Origin: Flammeovirgaceae bacterium UBA2366
Lineage (GTDB): Bacteria; Bacteroidota; Bacteroidia; Cytophagales; Cyclobacteriaceae
DNA: 64,000 nt
Assembly (NCBI GenBank): GCA_002344065.1
Contig: DDTK01000005.1
Coordinates: 1-64,000, forward strand
Direction: 5' to 3'
Shown in pieces: positions 1-8,015 of this stretch; the stretch's first letter is position 1; every line of letters starts with the position of its first letter. The notes beneath the pieces are model-generated. The model did no database searches. It saw only the letters and a list, made by a program, of their open reading frames with translations, and was not told the DNA's origin. Both the position numbers and the translations under genes were made by a program.

Positions 1-123
1 CAACCTATTTCAGGACAAGACAAAGTGTGTGTCATAACAACCACAAAAAAATCGCCCAACAGCCCTAAAATTTCGGTGGCACGGTAATAGAACGCTGCCA
101 AACGAAACCTAACTAATACTGAG

Positions 124-1575
124 ATGTTGGTCGTAAATAATCTGAACAGTAATCCCCCTGAAAAATCCAAATTGGTTCATCCTTACAGTTTTCGAAAATT
201 AAAAACTGTTAGCAGAAAGGCGCTGGGACGAATTACTTCGGCAGCCTTAAGCCCGCTTGACTACCTTGTGCTCTTCAGTACTTTTTTGTTAATGTTTGGT
301 GCGGCTTTTCTTGTTTACGAATTGCAGCCACATTTTCATCAAATTCATTTAGACCGGATAAACTCCACTTGGGGTTTTGTAACTGTAGCCATTTCATTAG
401 CACTGCTGGCCGTTAAAGTTTGCTTTTTCTTTTATGTTCTGTTCCTCTACAGACGCTATCAACCCGTGAAGTCCGTATCGGATGATTTATTACCCACCTG
501 TACCGTAATTGTTCCTGCTTTTAATGAAGGCAAACTCGTGTGGCAAACCTTACATAGCCTGGCAAATAGCGACTACCCGGCAGAGAAATTACAGTTGATC
601 TCTATTGATGACGGAAGTAAGGACGATACATGGGAATGGATGAAGAAAGCCAAAGAAGAATTAGGCGATCGAGTTTCCATTTTTCAACAACCTGAAAATA
701 AGGGTAAGCGCCATGCCCTTTATCGCGGTTTTCATTTAGCCACGGGTGAAGTGTTTGTTACCGTAGACAGTGACTCCATTGTAAAAACTGACACGTTGCG
801 CAACCTGGTAAGTCCCTTTATAACAAATGAAAAGTGCGGGGCTGTAGCCGGAAACGTTCGGGTGTTAAACAGCAAAGAGGCCATCATACCGAAAATGCTA
901 AACGTAAGTTTTGCTTTTAGTTTTGAGTTTATCAGGTCTGCACAAAGTGTTTTAGGCTCTGTGCTTTGCACACCAGGGGCCTTAGCAGCCTATCGCAAAA
1001 ATGCAGTTATGACTTGCCTGCCTCAGTGGATAAACCAAACCTTTATGGGGCAACCTAGCGACATTGGGGAAGATCGTGCCATGACGAATATGATACTGAA
1101 GCAAGGGTACCATGTAAACTTTCAACGAAATGCACACGTGCTGACCAACATTCCGGAGAATTACAGGAACTTATACAAAATGTTTATTCGGTGGGAAAGA
1201 AGCAATGTGCGTGAAAATATTATGATGAGTAAGTTTGCCTTCACCAATTTCCGTGAAGGATCCAAAACCGGCCCAAGAGTTTTATTATTAAATCAATGGA
1301 TAAGGATCATCACCGCTTATCCGTTCACTATACTCATGTTTGTGTTTCTGTTCACGCATCCCCTGATGCTGCTTTGTTCTGTCTTTTTAAGCATCCTGGT
1401 CATATCAAGTATCCCTGCTTTCTTTTATGCTAAAAAACATAACCTGTCAGAATCCATCTGGGCATATTCCTACAGCATCTTTTACACATTTGGATTGTTC
1501 TGGATTACGCCCTATGCCATTGCCACAGCCAGCAGAAGAGGTTGGTTAACACGTGGACTACCGGAGAAAAGATAA
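124..1575 (+). CDS. Membrane-bound family 2 glycosyltransferase (hyaluronan/chitin synthase-like)
   Basis: A 483-residue processive-type GT2 enzyme of the inner membrane, likely polymerising or transferring sugars from a nucleotide-sugar donor. Two hydrophobic segments (about residues 45-70 and 85-108) precede the catalytic domain. That domain shows VPAFNEG, IDDGSKDD, the DxD motif in DSDS, the acceptor-site GEDR, and an IRWERSN motif equivalent to (Q/R)xxRW. Two or three further membrane segments follow near the C-terminus. Nothing upstream in the window shows an operon partner, and the next gene converges on it, so product and substrate cannot be assigned. The family is clear; the sugar is unknown. 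Confidence 0.85.
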   Translation: MLVVNNLNSNPPEKSKLVHPYSFRKLKTVSRKALGRITSAALSPLDYLVLFSTFLLMFGAAFLVYELQPHFHQIHLDRINSTWGFVTVAISLALLAVKVCFFFYVLFLYRRYQPVKSVSDDLLPTCTVIVPAFNEGKLVWQTLHSLANSDYPAEKLQLISIDDGSKDDTWEWMKKAKEELGDRVSIFQQPENKGKRHALYRGFHLATGEVFVTVDSDSIVKTDTLRNLVSPFITNEKCGAVAGNVRVLNSKEAIIPKMLNVSFAFSFEFIRSAQSVLGSVLCTPGALAAYRKNAVMTCLPQWINQTFMGQPSDIGEDRAMTNMILKQGYHVNFQRNAHVLTNIPENYRNLYKMFIRWERSNVRENIMMSKFAFTNFREGSKTGPRVLLLNQWIRIITAYPFTILMFVFLFTHPLMLLCSVFLSILVISSIPAFFYAKKHNLSESIWAYSYSIFYTFGLFWITPYAIATASRRGWLTRGLPEKR

Positions 1576-1680
1576 GCGGGTGCGGCATTAAGCGCAAAGT
1601 TAAAATTCTATGTATTCCACACCTTTGCAGTGAGTTGATTGAGAATTCACTTTCAGGAACTCTGCCGATGAAATAGAGAT

Positions 1681-2745
1681 CTAGTCTCGTTTTGCATCCG
1701 TTAAAAATCCAAGTCCCAGTGTAAGCACCTGTTTATCGCCCACGAAGGAGTAATCACCATTAAGGGTTACAGGACCGAACCGGAATCGTAAACCTCCGGT
1801 AAAGCGCATGCCACTCTTTTTGTATTCATAAGCAAAGGGGTCTGTTAGTGTAAAGGTTTGGGGCAACGCGATCTTATCACCAAAATCAGCATCGATATAG
1901 GAATCAACATTATACGTTCCATTGATATCGATGGTGGTATTTCCAGTATCATATCCCAATGCACCATACAAGGTGATAATTCCAAATTCCTTCGACACAA
2001 TGGCCTGTCCGGTAAATCCGGAAGCAGACACTTTCGCTTCCTGGTCACTTCCTGAATAAATACCACTTAAATCGACTGCACCATTTATTTGGGTATAACC
2101 TGCGAAAACAGAAATTGCAAACTTATTATCAGTTGCTCCAGTAATGTATTGCTTAACATCGTGCATAAGCCCTACACCCCAATTGCCAAATTCAACTGAG
2201 CTGATGGTTGTTTGTGGTGTAAACCGAAAACGTAAATCTGTATTTTTAAATATTCCCAACCCACCTTGAATGGTATAAATAGGTTGCACCTCCATAAAAT
2301 ATTCAGAAGCAGGATCAAAACCATCAGCACCCTGGTAACGCACACCAACATTTGGTCCACTTAGAATTTCAAAAAGCGGATTTTCACTTTCCGGACCATA
2401 GACCGTAGGTATGGTAGTACTTCCTTTATTGGTAGTCTGAAAATCAATTGTACTCAGATTCGATGGAAATGAATAGAACTTATCTTCATTGGTTACAAAA
2501 ACAGAGTTAACCGTAACACTTAAATCGAAGCCCCAGCGTTTATGAGTTTTAGCAGTGCTATACCAACCATTATTGGGTAATACGGAAATATCTACTCCCA
2601 GCGGCTGAATAAAATTGTCAATCAATTGTTCAACGTCAGCCTTTCCGGAACCATGAGCCCCCGGAAAATAATGGGCAAGCTTGCGTTGAGCCGAAACAGA
2701 ACCTATCGAAATACACAATAGCAGGGTAATAATGAGGGTTTTCAT
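1681..2745 (-). CDS. DUF6588-like outer-membrane beta-barrel protein
   Basis: A secreted protein of about 354 residues when started at the ATG at 2745, which begins a clean signal peptide (MKTLIITLLLCISIGSVSAQ); the longer frame to 2784 would add 13 residues in front of it. The mature part has alternating polar/hydrophobic strands and Gly/aromatic-rich turns typical of a barrel. The GWYSTAKTHKRWGFDL stretch resembles the Bacteroidota family I recall as DUF6588; that label is from memory. It lies 67 bases downstream of the ABC ATPase gene on the same strand and may be the last gene of that operon. Function unknown. Confidence 0.6.
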   Translation of the reverse strand: MKTLIITLLLCISIGSVSAQRKLAHYFPGAHGSGKADVEQLIDNFIQPLGVDISVLPNNGWYSTAKTHKRWGFDLSVTVNSVFVTNEDKFYSFPSNLSTIDFQTTNKGSTTIPTVYGPESENPLFEILSGPNVGVRYQGADGFDPASEYFMEVQPIYTIQGGLGIFKNTDLRFRFTPQTTISSVEFGNWGVGLMHDVKQYITGATDNKFAISVFAGYTQINGAVDLSGIYSGSDQEAKVSASGFTGQAIVSKEFGIITLYGALGYDTGNTTIDINGTYNVDSYIDADFGDKIALPQTFTLTDPFAYEYKKSGMRFTGGLRFRFGPVTLNGDYSFVGDKQVLTLGLGFLTDAKRD

Positions 2746-2812
2746 GGCTACGGGTTTTAATTCGAAAGTAGCCTGAGCAAACATGGGTTAAAACCCCATA
2801 AAGATGTGGTGC

Positions 2813-3490
2813 TTAGATGCGCAATATCTTTCCATCACTCATCTCCACCACACGGTCAGATTTTCGGGCAAACTCTTCATCATGGGTAACGGCAATAATA
2901 GTTTGTTTGTAGGTGTGCGTAAGTTCAGTAAGAATATCAAAAACCAATTGCGTGTTATAAGAATCAAGGTTACCGGTGGGCTCATCGCCCATAATAATAT
3001 CCGGATCGTTGATGAGCGCTCGTGCAATGGCTACGCGTTGTTGCTGCCCGCCTGAAAGTTTACTGGTAACTTTTAACGCCTGATCTTTCACGCCAAGTAT
3101 ACTCAGTTTTTCATAAGCTCGTTCCTGCACTTCTTGTCGGGAGTACTTGCCGCGTTTCATAGCCGGTATCATAACATTTTGCAAGGCTGTAAACTCGGGC
3201 AATAAATAATGAAACTGAAAAATAAACCCGATGTATTTGTTGCGGAAATCGGCCAGGTAATTCTGGTCTTTACCAGTGAGAAGTTCACCGGAAATTTCAA
3301 GTTCACCTTCATAATCCGTATCCATGGTAGAGAGTACATACATTAAAGTAGATTTTCCACACCCTGATTTTCCCACCAACGATAAAAACTCTCCGTGCTT
3401 AACTTCCAGGGTAATATCATTCAGCACTTTGAATTTTTCCGGTTCATAGAAATATTTGGTGACACCCCTTGTCTTCAGCACATACTCCAT
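2813..3490 (-). CDS. ABC transporter ATPase, MacB/LolD type
   Basis: Cytoplasmic ATPase subunit of about 225 residues. It has a Walker A loop (GKSGCGKST), a Q-loop (FIFQFHYLLPEF), the signature LSGGQQQR, Walker B (DIIMGDEPTGNLD) and the H-loop histidine in AVTHDEE. The EPTGNLD form and the size are typical of the MacB/LolD/FtsE class, which drives mechanotransmission or lipoprotein release rather than substrate import. A GTG at 3493 overlaps the permease stop codon and the ATG at 3490 follows directly; I chose the ATG. It is coupled to the permease upstream and the adaptor above that. Confidence 0.93.
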   Translation of the reverse strand: MEYVLKTRGVTKYFYEPEKFKVLNDITLEVKHGEFLSLVGKSGCGKSTLMYVLSTMDTDYEGELEISGELLTGKDQNYLADFRNKYIGFIFQFHYLLPEFTALQNVMIPAMKRGKYSRQEVQERAYEKLSILGVKDQALKVTSKLSGGQQQRVAIARALINDPDIIMGDEPTGNLDSYNTQLVFDILTELTHTYKQTIIAVTHDEEFARKSDRVVEMSDGKILRI

Positions 3491-3492
3491 CA

Positions 3493-4740
3493 CTATTGCC
3501 CTCGTATAATTTCTATCGGATCTATTTTAGCTGCTTTCCGTGATGGCATATACCCGGCAAAGGCGGTAGTGAGTACACCAAACACAATGCCCGTGATGTA
3601 ATACTTGGTATCAAAGTTTACAGGGAAATGATCAAGGCTAACCATATCACCCCCATCAAAAGGCGCCTGCGAAATCAGGTATGAAAGCGTATAGCCAATA
3701 CATAAGCCGGCAATACTTCCTATAAATCCGATAACCAGCGATTGGATCATGAAAATCTGACGTACATCACTGCCTGAAAAACCCATGGCTTTTAGTATGG
3801 CAATGTCTTTCATTTTATTGATGATGGTCATGTTGAGAATGTTGTAAATTCCAAATCCTGCAACAATAAGCAGCGTTATTGAAACCGAGTAAGTGATGAT
3901 ATTACGGATAACAACACCGGTTAAAAATGTTGAATTAGCCGTTTCCCAATCTTCAGCTTTATACCCAACCATAGCCTGAAATTCTGGTGCAATAGCTTTT
4001 GCCTGGTGCAGGTCAAAAAGTTTGATGTTGATATCGGTGATGTAGGTTTGATCTTGCTGAAGTATGGTTTGCACGGTGGATATGTTGGCATAACTCCGTA
4101 CATTATCGATCGTTCCAATACCAATCTGAAAAAGCCCGACAATTTTCAACGGCATGGTGTGGCCTTGCGGTGTGGTGATAACAATGCGATCACCAAGTTT
4201 TACATTCATCTTACGCGCTATTCCCGTACCGATGATGATCCCATCGTTATTGGCAAGCAGGTCTTCAATCCTGCCGGCTTTCATTTTCGATCGTAAATCA
4301 AAAAGCTTGTCCTCCTCAATAATATCAACCCCGGCAATAGAACCCGGTAATTCAAGCGGACCGTAATTGTAAAAAACTTGCGAGGATAACGTTGGCGCAA
4401 CACCCAACACACGTGGGTCACGCCTGATCATTTCTGCAATCTGTAAGGCATTACGCAACCTGGCCGTTTCCTTTTTTGGTTTTTGATGGTGTACAATATT
4501 TAAACCGGTTTGATTAACCTGATCTAAAATAGAAGGCCGGTTTTCTGTTATATCATTATAAATATGAATATCAGGGGAGGATGTCATGGTTACTTCCTCG
4601 GTAAAATCGTTGAGCCCTGTCATTAAACTGACCAACGCGATGAACATGCCGATGCCAAACGTAACACCCAACATCGCCACCACAGTTTGTTTTGGTTTGG
4701 CCAGTAAATGTGTTTTGGCAATTTCAACAACAAGCTTCAT
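3493..4740 (-). CDS. ABC transporter permease, MacB/FtsX family
   Basis: A 415-residue inner-membrane protein with the MacB/LolE topology: one membrane segment near residues 20-42, a large periplasmic domain, and three C-terminal segments from about residue 280. The stretch ending KDIAILKAMGFSGSDVRQIF is the conserved FtsX-domain coupling region, and the tail KAAKIDPIEIIRGQ is the usual end of this family. It starts four bases after the adaptor stop and its stop overlaps the ATPase start, so the three are one transcript. The natural substrate is unknown; antibiotics, lipoproteins or peptides are all possible for this family. Confidence 0.92.
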   Translation of the reverse strand: MKLVVEIAKTHLLAKPKQTVVAMLGVTFGIGMFIALVSLMTGLNDFTEEVTMTSSPDIHIYNDITENRPSILDQVNQTGLNIVHHQKPKKETARLRNALQIAEMIRRDPRVLGVAPTLSSQVFYNYGPLELPGSIAGVDIIEEDKLFDLRSKMKAGRIEDLLANNDGIIIGTGIARKMNVKLGDRIVITTPQGHTMPLKIVGLFQIGIGTIDNVRSYANISTVQTILQQDQTYITDINIKLFDLHQAKAIAPEFQAMVGYKAEDWETANSTFLTGVVIRNIITYSVSITLLIVAGFGIYNILNMTIINKMKDIAILKAMGFSGSDVRQIFMIQSLVIGFIGSIAGLCIGYTLSYLISQAPFDGGDMVSLDHFPVNFDTKYYITGIVFGVLTTAFAGYMPSRKAAKIDPIEIIRGQ

Positions 4741-4744
4741 CCGC

Positions 4745-5839
4745 TTAGGGCTTTATCTTTACTTCGCTTGATTTGTTTAATCCTTCAAGCACCTCAACCT
4801 CATCCAGGGTTGATATACCTTTAGTGATTTTGATTTTCTTCTGACCGGATTCCGTTTTTATCATAACTGAATCACCGGCAAGTAAAGCTGATTTTGGTAT
4901 CACCAATGCCTGTTCAACCTGACGGATAATAATGTTGGCTTCAAGCGCCAGTCCGGAAAAACCTCCCGGCAATTTATTTTTCAATTTTGCATCTACACGA
5001 AACGATTGTTGCCGCCCGTCCACCAATGGATAAATGCGGGTAATCTCAGCATAAAATATTTCCTGAGGATAGGCATCAATTTTCACTACTACAGCTTGCC
5101 CAATTCGTATTCGCTGAATATCCAACTCGTCCACATTCAATTGAAGATAGAAATTATCCGAGCTCCCTACTACAGCAATCACTTCCGTTCGTCTAATCAA
5201 TTCACCAGTTTCCTTAAAGGTTTTAAAGACAATACCATCCAACTGGCTACGGATAGTATACCGGGCCGATTCATCGCGGGCAATTCTATATTGATTTTCA
5301 GCATTGCGAAGCTCGGTATTTAATTGGCTGATGGTTTTCTTCAACCGACTGTCAGCCAATTGAAAATCATTCCGGGAATTTTCGTAGGTTAAGCGGAAAC
5401 GATCGTACTCAGCACGAGACGTAGCATTTTGGGCCAGCAGATTAGTATAACGAACAAAGTTTACGGAATCGAATTGCATTTTACTTTTTGCACTGGCGAC
5501 AGCTGCCTTTAGTTCATTCAGCACAGGTGAGTTATCGCTGAAATTCAATTGTGCCAACTCATAATTTTCGCGGGCAATGCGGTACCGGGCGTTTTGCTGA
5601 TCGGCTTCGATCACGAATAGTATATCACCCTTTTTAACAGGGTCACCATCTTTTACCAGTTTTTCAGTGATATACCCATCTACCTGCGAAAAGGCCTGAT
5701 ATTCATTTTCAGAAACAACAAAGCCTGAAGCATACACGGCCTCCATTAATGGCTTTTCGATAGGATGTGCAAATTCTCCATTTCGGGAGCAAGCCTTAAA
5801 TAGAAATAGAATTGTTATAAGAAAGATTGAGAGACGCAT
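4745..5839 (-). CDS. HlyD/MacA-like periplasmic adaptor lipoprotein
   Basis: A membrane-fusion protein of about 364 residues that should link the MacB-like permease to an outer-membrane exit. The start at 5839 (MRLSIFLITILF...) gives a lipoprotein signal with the cysteine in LFKACS; a longer reading from 5854 adds five residues. The order is a biotinyl-lipoyl-like half (DGDPVKKGDILFVIE), an alpha-helical hairpin around residues 100-200 and a beta-barrel plus proximal domain. No TolC-like gene is adjacent; the downstream barrel protein at 1681-2745 does not look like TolC. Confidence 0.88.
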   Translation of the reverse strand: MRLSIFLITILFLFKACSRNGEFAHPIEKPLMEAVYASGFVVSENEYQAFSQVDGYITEKLVKDGDPVKKGDILFVIEADQQNARYRIARENYELAQLNFSDNSPVLNELKAAVASAKSKMQFDSVNFVRYTNLLAQNATSRAEYDRFRLTYENSRNDFQLADSRLKKTISQLNTELRNAENQYRIARDESARYTIRSQLDGIVFKTFKETGELIRRTEVIAVVGSSDNFYLQLNVDELDIQRIRIGQAVVVKIDAYPQEIFYAEITRIYPLVDGRQQSFRVDAKLKNKLPGGFSGLALEANIIIRQVEQALVIPKSALLAGDSVMIKTESGQKKIKITKGISTLDEVEVLEGLNKSSEVKIKP

Positions 5840-5901
5840 GGCGGGAAGTTTCACACGTGAAGATACGTTAAGGTTATGCTTTTGGTTCAGTAAATAAGCT
5901 G

Positions 5902-6342
5902 TTATCGCTTCTTTTCCGATTTAAGTTTTTGTTCCCGCTTCACCAGTTTATCCAGGGTGTCCTTTTTCAGCATTTCAACGGTTGCATTTCGTACCTCTAA
6001 AAAGGCAAAGCGTATGCTGCAGGTTTCTTCATCCGCACATTCATCACACGATTCATAATACTTATAAGTCGCACAGGGTACTGCCGCAATGGCGCCATCA
6101 AATAAACGAACCACTTCAGCAAGATTGACTTCCTTTGGTTTTCGTCTTAAAAAATAGCCCCCTCCTTTGCCCTGCTTGCTACCCAGAATCCCGGATCGGT
6201 TTAAATCCAGCAGGATAGCTTCCAGAAACTTTTTAGGTATACGACAAGCAGCAGCAATGTCTTTGATCAGATACTTTTCATCCGGATCCTTTGCCATGTG
6301 CACCAGGGCATGAATGGCGTATTTACATTTTTTCGACAGCAT
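5902..6342 (-). CDS. Rrf2-family transcriptional regulator with cysteine cluster
   Basis: A 146-residue regulator with an N-terminal winged helix (LSKKCKYAIHALVHMA, then IAAACRIPKKFLEAILLDLNRSGILGSKQGKGGGYFL) typical of Rrf2 proteins. The C-terminal half carries cysteines in PCATYK, SCDECADEETCS, at the place where IscR-like members bind an Fe-S cluster, so redox or iron sensing is plausible but not shown. It lies 62 bases upstream of the adaptor lipoprotein on the same strand and is probably the first gene of, and a regulator of, the ABC exporter operon. It is divergent from tRNA-Thr. Confidence 0.88.
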   Translation of the reverse strand: MLSKKCKYAIHALVHMAKDPDEKYLIKDIAAACRIPKKFLEAILLDLNRSGILGSKQGKGGGYFLRRKPKEVNLAEVVRLFDGAIAAVPCATYKYYESCDECADEETCSIRFAFLEVRNATVEMLKKDTLDKLVKREQKLKSEKKR

Positions 6343-6384
6343 TTAAGCTCAAGTTAAATTTTTTCTTTTCAATTTCGCATATAG

Positions 6385-6456
6385 GCCGAAGTAGCTCAGG
6401 GGTAGAGCAGCTGTTTCGTAAACAGCAGGTCGTGAGTTCAAATCTCATCTTCGGCT
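6385..6456 (+). tRNA. tRNA-Thr (anticodon CGT)
   Basis: A 72-base cloverleaf. The acceptor stem GCCGAAG pairs with CTTCGGC, the D-arm has GCTC/GAGC, and the anticodon stem GCTGT/ACAGC encloses the loop TTCGTAA with anticodon CGT. The T-arm contains GTTCAAAT. CCA is not encoded. Confidence 0.93.
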
Positions 6457-6514
6457 CAACTTCGTGACCCGATTTAAAAAGTCGTGAGCCTTCCTGCCAA
6501 GCCTTTAAACCGCA

Positions 6515-6540
6515 GGTTGATCTCATCTTCGACTCTTCTA
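6515..6540 (+). other. Possible degraded copy of the tRNA-Thr 3' end
   Basis: About 60 bases after tRNA-Thr, the string GATCTCATCTTCGACTCT repeats the tRNA 3' end (AAATCTCATCTTCGGCTC) with few changes and is preceded by CGTGAG-like text. It cannot fold as a tRNA. It may be the scar of an old integration or slippage event; no integrase is present. Confidence 0.3.
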
Positions 6541-6622
6541 ACTCCTTGTCATGAGCAAGTCTGTTGAAGGGTGGCCTCTCTCCATAATCAATTATGGTAT
6601 ACCTGAATTCCATATTCATTCT

Positions 6623-6630
6623 ATCTTTGC
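6623..6630 (+). promoter_or_regulatory. Candidate -7 box for crcB
   Basis: TATCTTTG fits the Bacteroidota -7 consensus TAnnTTTG and ends four bases before the crcB ATG, implying a very short or absent leader. No clear -33 TTG element was found. Confidence 0.45.
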
Positions 6631-6633
6631 AGC

Positions 6634-7011
6634 ATGTTAAAATTCTTGCTCATTGCCTTGGGTGGTGCATTGGGAACACTGGCTCGTTATGGTGCCTCCG
6701 GATTTGCGCAGCAAAAATATAATGGAGTATTTCCCGTAGGAACACTCACCGTTAATTTAGTGGGTTCTTTTTTAATCGGATTATTATGGGGTATGGCAGA
6801 AAACTCCATACTTAGTCCTAACATCCGAACATTTTTATTTGTGGGTATACTGGGTGGCTTTACAACGTTTTCAACATTCTCGCTTGAAACACTAAATCTG
6901 TTGCGCGATGGAGAGTTTAAACTCGCACTGGTGAATATTTTACTCAACAATGTTATTGGAATAGTACTGGCTTTTGTTGGTTTACTATTGGCTAAAAATA
7001 TAAACACATGA
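6634..7011 (+). CDS. crcB: CrcB/Fluc fluoride ion exporter
   Basis: A 125-residue four-helix inner-membrane protein that exports fluoride as a dual-topology dimer. Family marks are GGALGTLARYG near the N-terminus, GTLTVNLVGSFLIG in the second helix, and GGFTTFSTFSLE, which carries the conserved Thr/Phe/Ser residues of the fluoride pore. The stop overlaps the start of a DUF190 gene by four bases (ATGA), a well-known pairing. I looked for a fluoride riboswitch upstream and did not find one; a -7-like box lies almost on the start codon. Confidence 0.95.
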   Translation: MLKFLLIALGGALGTLARYGASGFAQQKYNGVFPVGTLTVNLVGSFLIGLLWGMAENSILSPNIRTFLFVGILGGFTTFSTFSLETLNLLRDGEFKLALVNILLNNVIGIVLAFVGLLLAKNINT

Positions 7012-7346
7012 ATCTTTCAGAAAATGGTGTGATCCTGCGCATCTACATTGGCGAATCGGACAAACTCGGTGGCAAACCACTTTATGAAGCTATTGTTCTT
7101 AAGGCTCGTGAACTAAACCTGGCGGGTGCAACCGTGCTACGAGGAATAATGGGTTTTGGTGCCGCAAGCCGTATTCACACGGTAAAAGTTCTGCGGCTCT
7201 CGGAAGACTTGCCATTGGTAATTGAAATAATAGACACCGAAGTAAACATTAAGAAGATCATGCCCTTTTTGGATGAGGTAGTGAAAGAAGGCTTGATTAC
7301 ACTGGAAGAACTTACAGTGATTAAATATCGGCACAATAAATCCTGA
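7008..7346 (+). CDS. DUF190-family protein
   Basis: A 112-residue cytoplasmic protein of the DUF190 family. It begins with a beta-strand segment (VILRIYIGESDKLGGKPLYEAIV), followed by GATVLRGIMGFGAASRIHT and a second strand LPLVIEIIDTE, in the order usual for this PII-like fold. It overlaps crcB by four bases, so the two are translationally coupled. DUF190 proteins commonly sit beside crcB and are thought to serve fluoride resistance, but their biochemical role is not established. Confidence 0.9.
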   Translation: MNLSENGVILRIYIGESDKLGGKPLYEAIVLKARELNLAGATVLRGIMGFGAASRIHTVKVLRLSEDLPLVIEIIDTEVNIKKIMPFLDEVVKEGLITLEELTVIKYRHNKS

Positions 7347-7370
7347 AAAGAGAAGCTTAGTGAGTATTTG

Positions 7371-7421
7371 GTGTTTTAGTGCTTTCGTGGCTTGAAGTGA
7401 TTTCTCTTGCCACTAAAACAC
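7371..7421. repeat. Imperfect palindromic repeat (GTGTTTTAGTG ... CACTAAAACAC)
   Basis: The arms at 7371-7381 and 7411-7421 are perfectly complementary over 11 bases around a 29-base centre that includes CGTGGC and TTGCC. A related element, also built from GTGGC/GCCAC and CTAAAA blocks, follows the subtilisin gene at 21003-21065. Confidence 0.55.
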
Positions 7422-7463
7422 TAAGTCACAAAAAATGAAGACATTTGGTTCATCCGAACCTAT

Positions 7464-7529
7464 TGTCAGACTGAGCTTGTTGAAGTCAATTCAGATTGAT
7501 AATCAGGTTTCGACAGGCTCAACCTGACA
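7464..7529. repeat. REP-like inverted repeat (TGTCAG...CTGACA)
   Basis: The left arm contains TGAGCTTGTTGAAGTC and the right arm TTTCGACAGGCTCAACCTGACA-type sequence, which is complementary with a few mismatches. The core TTCGACAGGCTCA resembles extragenic palindromes common in many bacteria. It may end the crcB transcript or be a mobile REP element. Confidence 0.5.
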
Positions 7530-7561
7530 TACAAACTTATTTTTGAGATTCTGAAATTATG

Positions 7562-7643
7562 TACCGAAGGCGGGACTCGAACCCGCATGTCTTACGACAC
7601 ACGCCCCTGAAACGTGCGTGTCTACCAATTCCACCACTTCGGC
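7562..7643 (-). tRNA. tRNA-Leu (anticodon CAG)
   Basis: An 82-base class II tRNA read on the minus strand. The acceptor stem is GCCGAAG/CTTCGGT, the D-arm has GGTAGAC, and the loop TTCAGGG gives anticodon CAG. A long variable arm (TGTCGTAAGACA region) and T-arm GGTTCGAGTCC follow. It is the second gene of a two-tRNA unit. Confidence 0.93.
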
Positions 7644-7730
7644 ATTTCAATTCAAAATTCATGATTCAAAAATCTAAATGGTCGATGCCAAAAATCTTGA
7701 ATCCTGAATTTTAAATCTTGAATTTAGAGG

Positions 7731-7814
7731 TGCCCAGAACTGGATTCGAACCAGCACACCCTTTCGGGCGCTACCACCTCAAAGTAGTGCGTCTACCAAT
7801 TTCGCCACCTGGGC
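7731..7814 (-). tRNA. tRNA-Leu (anticodon GAG)
   Basis: An 84-base class II tRNA on the minus strand. The acceptor stem is GCCCAGG/TCTGGGC, the anticodon stem CTACT/GGTAG holds loop TTGAGGT (anticodon GAG), and a variable arm with a CGAAAG loop and T-arm GGTTCGAATCC follow. It is 87 bases upstream of the other tRNA-Leu and probably cotranscribed with it. Confidence 0.93.
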
Positions 7815-7871
7815 ATTACATATAAGAACAAGCCCCTTGCCCGTGAGATTACCTCATTTTAGCAAGGGTGG

Positions 7872-7902
7872 CAAAGGTAAAAAGCTTTGCGAATTTTACC
7901 AA
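7872..7902 (-). promoter_or_regulatory. Promoter of the tRNA-Leu pair
   Basis: On the minus strand the -7 box TACCTTTG (7879-7872) fits TAnnTTTG exactly, and a TTGG at 7902-7899 sits at the right distance for the -33 element. The predicted start is about 50 bases upstream of tRNA-Leu(GAG). Confidence 0.65.
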
Positions 7903-8015
7903 TTGCAGGGTTTTACAAACTGATAATACCCGAACCCTTCCCATTTTCCTCAAAATCACTAACTTACTTAATCAAAGTACCCTGAATAAACTCTTAGTAC
8001 CTAAACGCTTTAATC

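Noticed and set aside
6323..6619. 98-codon minus-strand frame across tRNA-Thr
   Set aside because: It runs antisense through the tRNA and into the Rrf2 start; its MRFELTTCCLRNSC-like text is the familiar artefact of translating a tRNA region.
6457..6633. Fluoride riboswitch before crcB
   Set aside because: The conserved pseudoknot elements of the crcB motif are not present, and the -7 box lies after this region.
7346..8015. Possible CRISPR or mobile-element remnant in the tRNA-Leu region
   Set aside because: Repeats here are single palindromes, not regularly spaced units, and no transposase or cas gene is near.
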